Shown here: piece after piece, positions 34,201 through 49,200 of the stretch
Layout of the letters: every line of letters begins with the position of its first letter
Numbering within the stretch: the stretch's first letter is position 1
Source: Acanthochromis polyacanthus
Taxonomy: Eukaryota > Chordata > Actinopteri > Pomacentridae
Reading direction: 5' to 3'
Assembly (NCBI RefSeq): GCF_021347895.1
Contig: NC_067127.1
Span: forward strand, 14,728,984-14,792,983
DNA length: 64,000 nt
Program-made: the position numbers and the translations under genes
The notes under the pieces: generated by a model
Seen by the model: only the letters and a program-made list of their open reading frames with translations
What the model was told of the DNA's origin: nothing
Database searches by the model: none

Positions 34201-37200
34201 TTTTATGCTTAGGCAAAGTTTGCCAGTAGACAATCCGGCGTGATCAGAATTAATGAAAAATCTTTTACTGTTTATCCCTTCTTCACATCTTTGTCTGGCT
34301 TTTGGATAAAAAGTTCCTTAAATTCTCAATTCTCTGTCTAGTGTCTGAATGAAAGTCATGACTGTTGATAGGTCAGTGTCCATCACAGCAGCAAACCTAA
34401 ATTGCACAAGATCTACTTATGTTTGTTTTTATCGCACAGCATTGAACACAGAGTCCTCGTCAAGTTGAAGTAATATCCAATGATGTGACCAAAAAAATGT
34501 TCCCATCTCCCCTCATGTTAATTTGACTGTAACGAGCGATAATTTATTTGTTCCATGCTTTAATGGCAATTACCAGAAAACCAAACCTGCATACTCCAAG
34601 TGTTTCTCAAGAACAGAGAGCCACCACTGTCACTTGATATTATGTGTAACAGTGTTTGTGTCTCTTCTCAGAGTTGCTGTACAACTTGACTGCTGATGTG
34701 GATAAGCGAGAAAAGAGCCAGCCTTCCCGGATTTACTTTGCCCAGGGCGGATCTCAGGTCAGCCAGATGAGCCAGCAGCTCAGCCTGGACATCAACAGAG
34801 AGCAGTGCCAGCGCTACACTGCCTACGTTAAGGTAAGTTTGAACTGTGCGGCTGACCGCTGCTGGCTGTGTTTGTGTTGGGTTGTCCATGTGTTCCTCGT
34901 GTCCTCAGCTGATCCCTCTGTTGCTTTCCCATGACACTCTCCCCCTGCAGTGTTGATTTGTGATATGACTTATTTGCTTATGTGGTTTCTTCTTATTTAT
35001 TTACAGAGCTTTTATTTTTTTGGTTTAAGCTTTAAAGGCCAGACATTTCCAGCTAAAATGTTTAGACAGATCAAAAACAAGTGCAATAATTAAAATGTCA
35101 AGATAAAGTAAGGATGATCTCGTAACTCGTAGGGGTAAAAGAATTGGCTGTTGTAGCTGAATGGCTGCAGATCAACAGGCATCTGCTGGGAAGCTATTTG
35201 TGTTGCCCTGCTGGGTTCAGGTTAAAGGTAACAGTCAGGGCCTTGATGGTTCCTGAAACCATACTGCTCAAGTGTGTCTGCAGAAACTGACAGAAACAGG
35301 AAACAGACTCTCCTTTGTCATCGCATAGTCCCTCTATTGTGCTCCTCTGTGAATTTAGCCACAGAGAGGGTCTTCGTCCTGAGGGCACCATCCATGTTTC
35401 ACCTCCTCTCATACGGAGGCCCTCTGCAGTCCTGTAAATTTCACTGGCATTCTTAACGGTGCTCTCCAGGCGCTTTCACTGTGGGAGGCAGAGCTGCCAG
35501 CCGAGGAGGGGGCTGTCATTGCCGCGCCTGCCTCTCTTCCTTCAACTATTCAGACTATAATGAGCGCATAGCACAAGGAAGAATTGTAGTTGCGAGCTGC
35601 TTCATTCAACACGACACGCCTGTCTCAGTTATCGAGGTTTATTCAGGGAAGTCACCCGTGTGTTTATCCAGGCTCCTTGATAAACCCGGACAGTTTTGCA
35701 CGTGGGACGAATCTACTATTTCAAACTTAATGCTCACTTCTCTCCATCCAAGTTGAAACACAAGTACCAGTAAGAGGAGGGTAACTCATGTAAAGTAGTT
35801 ACCGCCCAGGGACATTTCAGCACTTCAACCAAACATCTTTAGGTTTGTGGGTGGGCGAGTGAATTATCATTCAGTCGTAGCTGCCATGAATCTGTGGCAT
35901 CTCTCTGGCCGGGAGATAAACACACTTGTACTTTAAGTGCCATCTATCAGGCCAGGATAAGCGTTATATTGCTGCTCCATTGGTTAGTTCAGGCACTAAA
36001 GTTGCCGGATGAAATGACACTTTGATGTTGGTCTGAAAATCGCCGTAACGATCTTTAGGGGTGCAGATAGGTGGATTTTATGACCTTCAGATAGGACAAA
36101 GGTACTGTTGCTGTTTGATCCCCTTCAGTGTTTATGTTAAAGGTTTCTGGCTCTAGGTCTTGTAGACAGAGTGATATTGATCTCGTAACTGTTGAGAAAA
36201 AAGTGCAAATAAGGGTATCCTCCGAGAATGTCGAACCATTCCCTTCAAGTTTGGAGATGATAAATGTTTTTTTTTTGCGTGACTTCTTCAGTGTCTGTAC
36301 CAGATTCCACCTGTTCAACAGCAAAAACCAGAATGGAAATTCTGAGAGTTAGCAAAAACCAAAAAGCCACACAGGACTATAAAGGTGTGGTGCCCAAATT
36401 ACAGCCTTACGAGACTGTTTACAAGCTGAATGACCTTAAATATGCACGAGGAGTAAAGTGACCCAAGATTGCGACCTCAGATACAGAAAACTGTCTGCCG
36501 TAAGTAATTGTCATTATGGAGCGTGTTTGTCCTAAAGTTCCGAGAAGAGCTGAAGAATCACCATAATCAGAGGTGATCTGGCTCCGCTAGGCGAGAGGGT
36601 CTAGTCTGCTTGACCAATCGCATCGTTCATCTTCCTCATGTGTCTGCCCACATGAGCCATTCCCCCGAAGAGGTATGCTAATGGAAACCAGCTGGTTTGC
36701 CCGGCTGCATCCTCAAGGGTGAGGGTGGGGGGGATTGTGCACCCTCGCTCCACCCTCCTCTCTCTTGGCTAAAACATACAGTAAGACCAAGACCGGCGTC
36801 ACAGCAGGGTGCCTGGCTGCTGTTGTGTCAACTGAAGCTGCATGTTGGCGCTGCTGATGGAAAAGCCTCACGTCAGGGTTGATTGCTTGAGCCCTGACGC
36901 AGGAGGGCCGGTGGAAGCAGGCCACGAGCTATTCTGAGCCTCTCTCACGTTTGGAAACTCCTCTGACCATCTGTCGACCCCATTTGTTGTCGTTGTACAT
37001 GAAACTCTCTTAAAGGACCTCATTTTACAGCCAAACTTAATGATACTCTGTCAGAGTTGTCACCGTTCTACGCAGGCAGCAGACACGCTCAATTTTCCCC
37101 CATCTGAAGTCGAGCAAAAAGCTGGAGCTGCCACTCAGTAAATCATGGAGCTGCTGGGAACACAAGAGCATAACAGGAGTTATTCAGAGAGCACGCAGTA

Positions 37201-40200
37201 CAGAAGCTAATAGTTCAGTGTGCAACTTTTTGGAGAGTAATTCCTTCTGAAATTATGCAAGTCTTTCATGTTGATCATTTTATACATGTTTTCTTTGGCA
37301 CCGACGTACAGCATACCAGCCCTCCAGATGGTCTTTGTTTGGTTATTTTTAGCTAAATAAACTTCTCGCCGGCTTTCACTCGAGCTGTACCTCACATTTA
37401 GGGAGGGAAAGGAGTCGTGATGACTGATGAATGATTGGAAGTTCAGATGACCGGCGATGCTGTGCTTGAGATGGAAATGACTCATTTAACAAGAGAACCA
37501 ATAACTTGAGGCAGGAATTCTTCAGTTTGATGTGTTCTAGTAAGTGATTTTGTACAGTTGGCATCTCATAGTTTTATAGAACAGACTCTCTGCTTATCGT
37601 GCCAAACAGAATGCATTTATTAAAATAGCTTAAATGCTTGTAGTGCTATTCACGTGCAGATGGACGCCTCAGCAAACATCCTTTATAATAAGGAACAACG
37701 CAAATATTTTTCAGGCAGGTAACTGACTTTTAATATGCAGACATACTTTATTTCTACACACCACTTGTCTTATGTTAGATGGATATGATAAGGAGCAAAC
37801 AGTTGGGGGATTGACAAGTTAAAGATTCACAATGGACTAAGATTTTACAACCATATTGTCTGTGTAAAGTACAGACCTTGCAGTATTTTGTTGCTGTGAG
37901 ATGTGAAAAAAAACTGCAATTTTCACTAGATAACTTGAAAAACTCTATTTGGAAAGAATGGATCATTTTACAATGTTTGGAGTAATTTTGTAATAGACTA
38001 TCTGCATCAAAAAATTTTTAAAAAATACTGGAATTTGGGCTTTCTCACTTGGTGTAGCACTGGAAAAAGCATCCAAAATGGTTTTATGGCTTTGGCTGAC
38101 ATTCAGAACTAGTTTAATACTCATCATGCAGAGCTTTGTGGTGCTGATTTAAATGATCAGACAAATTAGTCTTGCTGCCTGGTGTGGTGGCAAAAATTGC
38201 AAGACACTGCCGACAGAGTACCTGTTTCTGGTCATCCTTTCTGTCGCCAAAATATGTCCGTACAGCTGACGTTGCATTTCTTTTTGAAACCAAACCTTCA
38301 TTTTTAGTGCTTCTTTCCTGTTCCTCACTGATTTTCCTGTGCACACGTGGATCCTGCATGTCAACAAATTCTGCGTCTTGCAAAAAACAGCTTTTAAGAA
38401 ACTGCATCCAAGAACCCTTAAATCCATCAGAGAGACTTCTTCTTCTGGAAAATTAGATCTGTTGGAGTTTTATTTTTGTATCAAAGAGCAAAAAAGTTGA
38501 TGCATGATGTGTTTGAGTAAATTTACTTTACTTCACTTTCTTTGTGCTGAATGTAAACATGAGAATGCTAACAATGCCAATATGCAGGTTTTTAGCAGAT
38601 ATTTACTATCTTAATTAGCAGTGTTGGCATGCTAAAATGTAACAACTAGCACCACACAGAAAGCATCCAAAGTTGATGTGAACGTCATTAATTTTGTGAG
38701 GTGTTTTGTCATAAACCACAGTATTAAACAAAGTAAAATTCTTTGAAAAGATAATAGCTTTTATGAATCATTATGAAATCTCTATCTGGACAAATGTGGT
38801 GGATAGACTGACTGATATCGCCATTAATAGAGCAACACACGCATGGTAAGACAAAATAAAACAAGCAAAAAAAATAAAAATTCAGTCAGAGAAGTATTCA
38901 CATCCTGTTCTGTTCTTTGTTTATCCATGTATGCATGTTCTATGCTGAGTGGAGGTCATGAGTGCCCACAGATTTGAGTGCAACAACAGATGTCAACATT
39001 ACATGGTGATATACAGTATGTCTATGTACGTCTATAATCATTAGTCACCGACTGTTTGGTTGGAGAGTAACTCCACTCACTTGGCTTTGATTTATTGGCT
39101 GCCTTAGTCAATATATTTGAAGTTTTCCTTTGTTTGATGTTCTGTACTTCTTCTCTGCTTACATCTTTGGCAATTTATCCATCATCATATGTGTTTTGGC
39201 CTGTGCAGCCCCATTCCCGCGGAGCGCACGTGAGCCTTGAAAGCGTGCCAAAAGCCAGCTCCATTTGTGGTCATGAGTGGTTTTGTGTAGCGCTGGAGAT
39301 GCATCACAGTCTCCAAGGAGGAGCTAAAATAGGCTGCTAAAGCCATGCCTGTAACAGTTGTCTGTTTAATTTAGCTTGTAAAGTATCCCCCCCGCTCCAC
39401 CCGCTCTCCTTTCCCCTGGCCTATATTACTCTGCGCCCTATATCTCATGTCCTGCTAACGTTTGCATGGCACCACTGGAGTATTTACAGGCCCATTAAAC
39501 TTTACTCTGATGGCTGCTGCTGTTATTGTGGCATCTTCAGGATGATTATCTATCTGCCAAAGCTAAACGCGCTGCAGTCTGTCAGGTCTCGTATTACTGA
39601 ATGGAAATCTTGACCACACTGATATATTAAATTTGAGCAATGCTATGCATGAGCTCCTCAGGCCTTGTAGATGGACTGATGATGGTCTGTGAAGCTACAG
39701 AGAGAACCAGGTTATGCGAATCATTATCTCTGTGAATCTAATCGAAAGGAGGTAATGTTTTAACCAACCAGCTGGTCTGCTTGTTGGAATCAAATTTAGT
39801 GGACAAATATAGTAATTGAAATGCTATGTGTTGTTACAAAGCAAACATGCTGCCTGTATTCTCAAATGACTGAAGTCTGATGCTGGACATTGGCAAAATT
39901 GTCAAGAGTAAGAGCTTGAGTAGTTAATTTGTTGTTATGTTGTTAACCCATAACAAAATTACAAATTTCTTAAATCATTACTATGAAAAATGCCAAAAAA
40001 TTAAATAAAGAAATTCGCAAGGAGCGACTTTTAACATGTGAACATTTCAAAAACAAAGAAACTATGTTTTAAATGGTGAACAGAATACTGTTGGATGTGT
40101 GGATTTTCAGCTTGTTCGGCCAAACAATTTATTGATTCATTGAGATAATAAGCTGTTGTGTTATCCATAATGAAAATAATTGTCAGTTGTAGAAATGCAT

Positions 40201-43200
40201 TATATTGGATTTTTAAGCTGATATGCTGATATTCTGTATCTCATTTGCCAATACAATATATACAATTATTTTTCCAACTAATTGGGGAGAAGATTAGGTC
40301 TCTCCTGTAGTGGAATAAACATATTATCATCCAACACTTATGATGGTTACTGACAGGTGCAGAAAAAATATACAACGGTAAAATAAAAAAAACAATTCAA
40401 CTTACATGTCAAACCTGCCACAATAATTTTAAAGAAACACTTTCAAATCAGATTATCAGCATTTAGCCTGACAGGTGTTATCTGCCTAGAAAATTTCAAT
40501 TTAGCCCAGTGCAGATGTTTAATTTTAAAGCCTTTATCAGTCGACTATCCGGTGATGATGCAGATATCAATATCAATCAATCAAAGTTTCAAAATATGCA
40601 TAGTTAGGTGCAGCTCAGGTCACCGGGGATTTCAATAAGGAGTTTTATTAGATTGAAAACTTGATAACACACCAGAAATCCATTACTGACAGTGACCACC
40701 TCCTTAAAAGAAAGATGCGTCACTGGACTGTATCTAATCCTGGATGTTAAGGTGTGGCTCACAGGATGTGATTATGCCTCCCAGAGGACCTGGACAATCA
40801 AAGTAAAGTAGCTGACAGAGGGTTTGCTAAACTTTTTCATGATTGACAGGTTACCTGATTGTATTTGACCTGTTTTCTGCTTTGAAATCAGCTAACCTGC
40901 TCCTCAAAGTAAGTCAAAACAAATGTGGGAAATCATCTACGCTTACTGTTTGACCCAAGTCTGCTCTCCACAGACAAACAGGAAGCCCAGGAGAGTAAAG
41001 TAAAGCAGGAGTTCCTGTCGCTGCGTCCCAAACAGGCTCCAGAAAGACAAAGTCCCAGGGCCTTGGCCCTGTCTGACACGTGGAAACCCAGAGCTACACT
41101 GCCGGCTTTGTTTGCCCTTTTTAAAGTTCTACAGAAATGTGCAGTTCCCTCGATGCTGTGTCCCCCCCCCCCCCCCCCCCCCCCCCCGAGTTCATTTACC
41201 TCAAGCCAAGAGAGCTGATACAATGAAAGTATATAGCAGGAAGTTAATCAACTCCAGCTGCTCCACATGGCAGCAAGTCAAGCTGCTATTTATTAAAAAT
41301 AGAATTTAAAAATAATTCTATAGCAATGCAGTGACATAGTAAATCAAGTGGAAACGTCATAGATGCTGTCATAAATAAACTCGGCTGGACGCTTTGGGTG
41401 CAAGTGCTAGTGTTAATAGCGTTTACCGGATACTAAAGAAGAGCTACTCCAGTTAATTTTAGCTCAGGGTAACATTTTCGTCAGGATTTCCCTACATGGT
41501 CGTGCCAGCATGAACATTAAGACAGTTTCTTCTGTAGGGCTGTTTGGGGAGCGCTCAGCCAACACACTCTTTGTTACAGTAAAACAAATTTCTCCTGCAG
41601 TTCCTCTCATGCATGTGTATGCAAGATGTAAGCGAGGTATTATTTTTGGTATGGCTGCTCGTTAGAGTCGCTCTGTGTTGTTGCCATAGTAAAGCCGTGG
41701 TTGTTGCTCATATCAAGAGCGAGCAAAGGTTGGGCAGATCTGATGATTTGTTGACTTTGGCAGCCAAGAATGCCGGGCAAAATGTTTCTGCAGTCTTTTG
41801 GCCGTGCTGCTGCCACACGATGCCACCGCAAGGCAACATAATGGGTGGCCAAGTCTGACCACAATGAAGGAGTTTCTCTTGCCATGTTTCCCACTTCCAC
41901 TGCTGAGGAAACATACGGTGTAAGTATACGGGTGTGCAGAGTGAGTTGGATCATAAATGCTGCCTGTGATGCAGTGAGAGGAGGCTTCCTTAACAACCTG
42001 GCTGTTATCATTTCCCACTACATGACCAGCAGGACTTGTTGACATGTGTACATGCGGTGGCGTCGACATCAAATACAGCTTCCTGTATAAAGAGGCTATG
42101 AAGGAAGCGGAGCAAATATATACCCGAGACGTTTGTTTGTGTCCGGCGGAGGCTGCAACCTGAACTCGTCAGGTGCATTTGAGAAATGTGTGCTGCAGTT
42201 TTATCAGGGCTTTGTCTGAAAACAATGGCTCCAACAATAACAGTGAAGTAAAAGTGCCACAGATTAGTGCTCAGTGACGAAATCAGCTGCAGGAAGCATC
42301 TGGAGGCCTCCTCTATCACCAGGATGGAATAGACTCAAACACACTGACAAGCACACGATGAACTGCACATTTTGATCCGCTTCTCCCTGCTGGTATCTCA
42401 TCCATCAGAGGAACGTTTTCCCCTGGGACTGAACTAATCATTTTCAATAAATGTCTGTATTTAGAGTTTAGTGACATTTAAACTGTGAGAACACGACGCA
42501 GAAGTCAGCAGCTTTATTAAGGGATGCTCGTTACTTTCAAAATGGCATTTTTCTATGCGATGAATTGTGTAAATATGCAGATAACGAGCTTCCTGTTTAT
42601 GGAAAAAGAGTATTTATCAGCATCTTGAAGGAAGTCGATCTCTCAGAGACAGGAAGGCTTCAGAGGCTTGTTGTTCTTTCTAAACAGCAACAAATTACAG
42701 AAATAGAATCAGACGCTTTTAGTTTGATGGGTTTATGAGTTAAGCTCTATAGACTGTCGGAAATCATTTGCTATGTGCTGCAAAGTGAACTATATTTACC
42801 CTCTGCCAACAAAAAAAACATGTTTTGCGCGAGGATGCACAATTAAACTATGCAATCTTTATTATGTTCAGAACAAAGGCGTCTCAACTGGATACAAGCA
42901 CTTTTTTGTTATTATTATTCTTAGCATTATTCTTCCCATTATTGCCTAAAAAGTAATACAGACTTATAAGGTGACCAAAGCCACCTTGTTCCTGTTTAAT
43001 TCCCTGTTTTCGAAGCTGCTTCCTTAAAAGGATCTCCTCTGCATTCGTCTCTTCTTTTTTTTGCCCTTGGTTTGTTTTACTTCTTAGGACGTGTCCTTGT
43101 GGTGACTCCACACTCGTCTGTCAGGTCACAATAAAGATCAGCCAGAGGTGAAAGGTAGATAGACACAGTCGTGACGGGAGCTCTGAGTGGAGAATTGAAG

Positions 43201-46200
43201 GAATGATTTGAAGCGGCCATAATACAGGACATTTAAGACTAATTTACTTTCACTCTAGCTCCTGTTGCTGCTGAATTTCCACAGCGCTCCACTTTACAGC
43301 TTTGGGGTCATTTCAAGAGTCAAATGAGATGTAGTAGTGATACTGAAAATAGAAACGAAACAAAGAATGTGTTGAGAATACCACAATGTGGGAGCTGAGC
43401 AAGGAGGAACTGAGATATGAGGGAACACATCTGTGTATTTCTAGGTGGCTGGCTGGATTTCAGATCCAGATATTACACTAATACAGTTATAGTTAGCATT
43501 GGCGTTAAATCAAGTTGTTGTTGATAGAATGTAGTAAAAATAACACGCTGATGAATTTGGTATGTTTGAGCAGTTAACCAATTCCATCTGCCAATTTCCA
43601 CTGGGGAAGTGAGGCACCTTTCTCTCCTCCTTTATAAATCCCAGCTGTGACTTTAACTGTCTAAGGGTCAAATGCTGAATGCCTTCTTCATGATGCGTAC
43701 GAGACCGTAAAAGTTTCCTGCAATTTGTGTTTACGTGAACGTTGTTTTAAAAAGCAATAAATTCAATACTCTTGGATTCTTCCAGGCGAGATGTATATCT
43801 CCTTATCTGCACCCCTGAGATCTTTATTGAGGAGAGTGGGTTTAGTGAAAGACTGAGGCAGAGATTTGTGTGTTTTTGTGCTTCAGAGGAGAGACAGTTT
43901 GTAAGATGAGGATTTTTAGAAGCATGTAGTATGCAAATTAATGTTTTTGTGCGCATAGCGTGTCAAGAGCAACAATGTACTTATTGTTGGCATTTGTGAA
44001 GCATGAAAGTACAGATGGTATACGTTTCCTGTCACATCGGTGATGGTACTTTCAGCCAGGAGGAAATATGTGTTTGCTCATGGGAGACATTGCAACACAC
44101 CCCCATATCTAGCAGCACTCAGACTCTCTAAAGGTTAGGATTCGGTTGATTTATGTTTTCTCCAAAACAGCTGCCCAGAATTGTACTCATTGGATTCTGT
44201 GTTCAGTCTTCAGAAACGTGCAGCCGTACAGCTGATCACTTGTTATTATGTTTATTGTGGTGCTGAAGATAAATTCTGATCTGTCTAGAGTGAGCCTGAT
44301 AATAAAACACTTAGAATGGAGAATAGTGAACAAATAAAGAACAGAGAGGATAGGTTGAAAGTTTGAAATGGAGGAAGTAGTGAAATATTCTGAATAGGGC
44401 TACACCTAACGACGCGTCGACGAGTCGTCTGAGCATGATACGTCATCAAAAGCGGAAGTGAGCGCGCAATGCAACAGAAATTCCCTTCCGACCGGAGCGC
44501 GGAACACGGACGAACGTCGACGCGGCATCGTGCATGTATTATATATGCACGCTGCAGCGCGGATGTCCGCGTTTAGATACAGCTATATAGTAAACGGTGA
44601 CATCCATGTTTACGATAGAACGCGGACATCCGTGCTGTATCGTGCATACATAATACATGCACGATGCAGCGCCGACGTTCGTCCGTGTTCCGCGCTCCGG
44701 TCGGAAGGGAATTTCTGTTGCATTGCGCGCTCACTTCCGCTTTTGATGACGTATCGAGTTCAGACGACTCGTCGACGCGTCGTTAGGTGTAGCCCTAATT
44801 CTGAAGCCTAAGTTCTTAAGTCAAATGTGAAAATACACTTGTGTCCCCTTTTTTCCATGTTGTCGAAGTGACAGTGAAATGGTTTACAAATGTCAGCCAG
44901 AAGGAATTTCAATTTATTTGTGCAAAAACTCATTACAGGCCCACTGCTGTTTACTGACTGCACTATTTACTCCTAATTACCATGAATGTACAACCCCGTA
45001 AATTCACACATTTGCTTTCATTTCCAACCAATAAGCAGAACAATCGCTGTGGCTGTAATTTAGTTCTCAGCACATATTTACTTTTTGCAGCAGACACAAC
45101 GTACAAAGAACTCTGAACTCTGATCTCTGAACTCTGCTCTTGTTTGGAACACTTTGTCAGTTTGATTTGTTTCGGTGTGTTGTGGTACACAGCCAAGTGT
45201 GTGATTTATCAGGTTGGTGCTTGAAGCTGGACAGACATCTGAGAATCACTGCTTCTACGAACATCAGACACACTGAACAATTTTCCAGTGGTCGGAGTAA
45301 ACATGGCTCATGCTGAATGGGAACACTTTTCAAGGGTGTACTGCATATATTTGGTATGACTGGTCGTCTGGCATTGTCAGATTACTCAGAATCACTTGAT
45401 TCTGGACAGACTAAAAGTATTACAGCCCAAAAATCCCTTTTTTTGGGATGAATCTTAAGGTTTGTTAACCAGACAGGCCTGGAAGAACATTTCCACTGAC
45501 TCATGTTGTTTCAGACAAGACTTCTTACTCGATGCTCCTATGATCAATATTTTTTATAATAAAAAGTGTATCAAGGGAGAATGTGAAAACAATTTTCACC
45601 TGAATATGCAGTTTCCCTCAGCTTTATGGAGCTGTATAATCAGTTCTTCATCCAACAACTTTGCTTCTTCGGTTCCATCTCACTGCTCTCATCGCAGTTT
45701 TGGCCACAAGTTCTTCCACCTTAAAAGCTTTAAAAAGTAAGATGTGTGCAATTTTGCCCTGCCAATAACAAGTATTTTTCTTTTGACTGATCTTTCGACT
45801 AGCTTAGCAAAAAGTCCATTAGTCTAAATGATCATATTTCCTCCAGAAAAATTTAAATGACTATTTGATTTAAGTTTATTTCGTTTTGACAAACTGTGTC
45901 TCATTCTACAACACAACACAGCACAGTACAAAACTGTGCAACAAATGAAAAGTTGCAGGATTAAAATGGTAACTCCAACAAGATAAAAAATAAATCAGAA
46001 AGAAGGTTTAGTATATAAGTCAACAGTGCACCTCCTAAAACAACCCTTATTTCCAATAAAACCCTTAACAAAGTGGAAAAAGTTCAGTCTTTATATGAAA
46101 CAAAGTTGGATGCTTTACATGCACAAATCAGCTAAAGCAACTCTTATTCTCCTGATTGTGTAGTTTTTCTCTGACTTTCAGAGTGTCTTTGATTTCTATG

Positions 46201-49200
46201 AAAAAATAGCCAAATTCACAGTACAGAGCAGCAGCTTGGACATGACTGTCGGTTAACGTGTTGTCTCAAATTTCAGTAGCTGTTTCAAACTACTTCCATC
46301 GTCTGACAACAGAAACAGAGAAATATGTAAATGAGACCAGCTTTATTGGGAATTTGGTTATATTCAAATACAGTTCATGTGAGCACAGAGAGCAGGAGAG
46401 AAGTAAACAGATACAAAGTGACTTAATGGTCAACAGGACCTCTGTGTTTTCTCTATAGGTGTTTTCAGGTGCTTTTGTAGGCTACTGGAACTCCAAATAC
46501 TTTACAGTCCACCTTTTTGCTTTGTGTTCATTTGAAGTACTTACATTAGTTTGATTCTTTGGGTCTTCTAGAAACTTTTGCACTGAATCAAGTCATTGTC
46601 CGAAACTGTAGCAGTGACTGCAGCTGAACAGTGAGTAAAGACACTGATGTAATGACACAGAAGTTATGTAATAGTGGTGAAGAAAAACTTTTGTTGCAAT
46701 GAAGTAAAGTTAAAAAAGAAAAACACGTGTCAGTTAAAAATATTTAACATTTATTTACGTCACCGATTGTGCCAACAATTAGTCGGCTAACAGTTGTAGA
46801 ATGCTACCTTTGCAAGTCAACACCAGAAATACTTGACAGTTGAATAAATTATCATTTTTTGAAATAACCTACAACATCAGTTAACTATTTTGTTTAAGAT
46901 GTTGCATAGTCACAGACCAAAGACCGTGTCCATATCCACGCTAATGCCCAAATGATGTCTCATGAAACCAGTAAGTTTTGATCTAGAAATTAAAATAAAG
47001 TTGTATGTAGGTCATAATAAACTGGCGTATAAACCCATGACAGGAGCAAATTGTGCGAAAAGGAGTTTCTCATAGCGATGATCCCACAGAGAATTATCAC
47101 ACCTCTATGCATTTCTGTTATTATTTTAGCATCTTTCCGCTCATTGTTTCGATTTTACCACCCGCAGCTTAGTGGCAACTTCTCACGGCTCTCAGTGGTG
47201 TCGTTTACAGCCCCCACAGAAAGCTGTTTACAGGGGAAAAAAACTCTAACAAAGCAACTGTATGCCACATGCAACGGACCAAACAGCGGACAGGCAAAGT
47301 TAGATAGTTGTTAGTAGACAAAGTGGAGCCTTTAGAAGATAAAGAGCCAGATGTTGCTTGCAGGGTTTTTTGCTTGGACCAACCAGTTTGGGTGGAGACC
47401 GAAATAAAGGTAAAACAAGAATGAATAGAAGAGAAACCCTCCAAATCAATATTTCTTTGTGTCTGTTGGATGTGTAATTAGGCAATATGTTTATAATATC
47501 AGCTTTTCAAAGTGAGAATGTGCCAGTGTTGGACTTACAATTTCAACACTGTCGCTAATAGTCAGTCATTACTAAAATGACAGGAAACAAAAAAACTTTA
47601 ACTTAAAAAAAAACACCTCATTTGTAATTACAAGCCAGTGACGGCACAATGGTGGATGCAGAAACTGAACAATCAAAGCACTGTTAAAGTACCACAACAG
47701 CAAGAGGAAAACCACATAAAGAGATGAACAGTGAGAAACCAGCAGGCAGGTTTAGAAGCAGCTGCACTTCTTCTCCCTAAGAAGTCCTTGACAGCGTCCT
47801 TGGAGGATGTTATTGAGATTTTTAAGAAATATCCTGCCATTGGCAAGAGCACGCTGAACTGAAAAGCTGCTCCTCAGGAAAGTTTAGCAGGATGTAAAGA
47901 GTGACTGTTAAATGTGAGTGAAGCATTCTGTCAGGTACGTGTGTGAGCATCGTGATTTCTTAGCAGATCTTTTCTTGTTTAAGAATAAAGATTGCAGATC
48001 TGTCATTTTTAAGGAACTATGATGACAGACTCTCATTTGTCTGCCATGACACATGACTAGAAAGACCATTTTCAGAGACAGAATGAAGCTGCTGATATTT
48101 CAAAAAAATAAAAAATTTCCAGCTAAAACAGTCAGACAACCCTCTTATCTCCTCCTGCACAGTTTGTCATTCTAGGCTTCCCAACATCTGCTAACCTATT
48201 CTGAGCAGAGCAGCTGCTGCAGTTTGACCTGCAGTCTTCGAAAGTTTCAGCAATTCTCTCACTTCTGGATTTTTTTGAGGGGAAGCTGAGATAAGCTGTT
48301 TAAGTGTGCGTCTGCCATGTGCTGCAGACATTACAGTAAATACTTTCAATTTGAAGTTGTCTCATTGTGTCTCAGTGTACACCCCTGCCCTCTGACAAGG
48401 AGCCTCCATTCATCACTTCACTGAAAAGCTTTTTCCATTTAAACTAAGATTCCCTGGCGTTCAGCCCTTAAATAAAATGGCTTCAACCTGCAAGCCATTG
48501 TCCTAAAAAGGACTCCTGCGAATGTGTTTCCTTCACAAGTTAATAAAGACTTCCCATGACCAGGCTTAAGCTATACGCTTTTGAGGGAATGGTTTGGCCG
48601 AGAGAGGAGCTCCAGCAAAGCATGAGGCGTTTGAAACTGAGGATCAGAGCCTTTCTCAGCTTGACGTCATCCTCCCCTCACCCACCACGGTGGAGCTGCT
48701 CTGTGAGCTTCAAGGGGGCAGCTTGGTGTGTTGCCATCTTGTTGATCAGATTAACATGTGGAAATCAGAGCTTGCAACACCAGAGTGTAACTGGAGCACA
48801 GTTGAACTGGCGTTAAAATCTATAAAATATGTTCAGTTAAATCAGATTAATTCATACAGTAGCAGCATCGTGTTCCTCAAAACAAGAATGCTTGCTTCAC
48901 GAATGTGTGGGAGAGAGTCAAAAGTACGAAGTCAAGCGGAGAGAAGGGATGGTAATGTGTAAGTTATGCTCTGTTGTACCACGTGAATGGGTCCTGAGTG
49001 TGAACATACACACTGAGCTCGTATACTGGCAGAACCTTTGTTCCAGAGCGAGCGAGTGTGGCAGCTTAAGGTTTGACTTCAAGCTGTTTTCTTTCCAAGC
49101 ATGCTGAATATCAAGCTGACATGGTTCCTGTCAATTAAATACACGAATAATCAGGGATGAAGCACTTGTATCAAGTGTGTCGTTAAAAAACCGAACTGCT

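Noticed and set aside
41640..42011. 123-codon minus-strand open frame in intron 15
   Set aside because: Two other minus frames of similar length overlap it; no domain seen in any.
44458..44811. 117-codon open frame inside the foldback element
   Set aside because: It lies across palindromic arms, so it arises from inverted CpG-rich sequence and has no protein domain.
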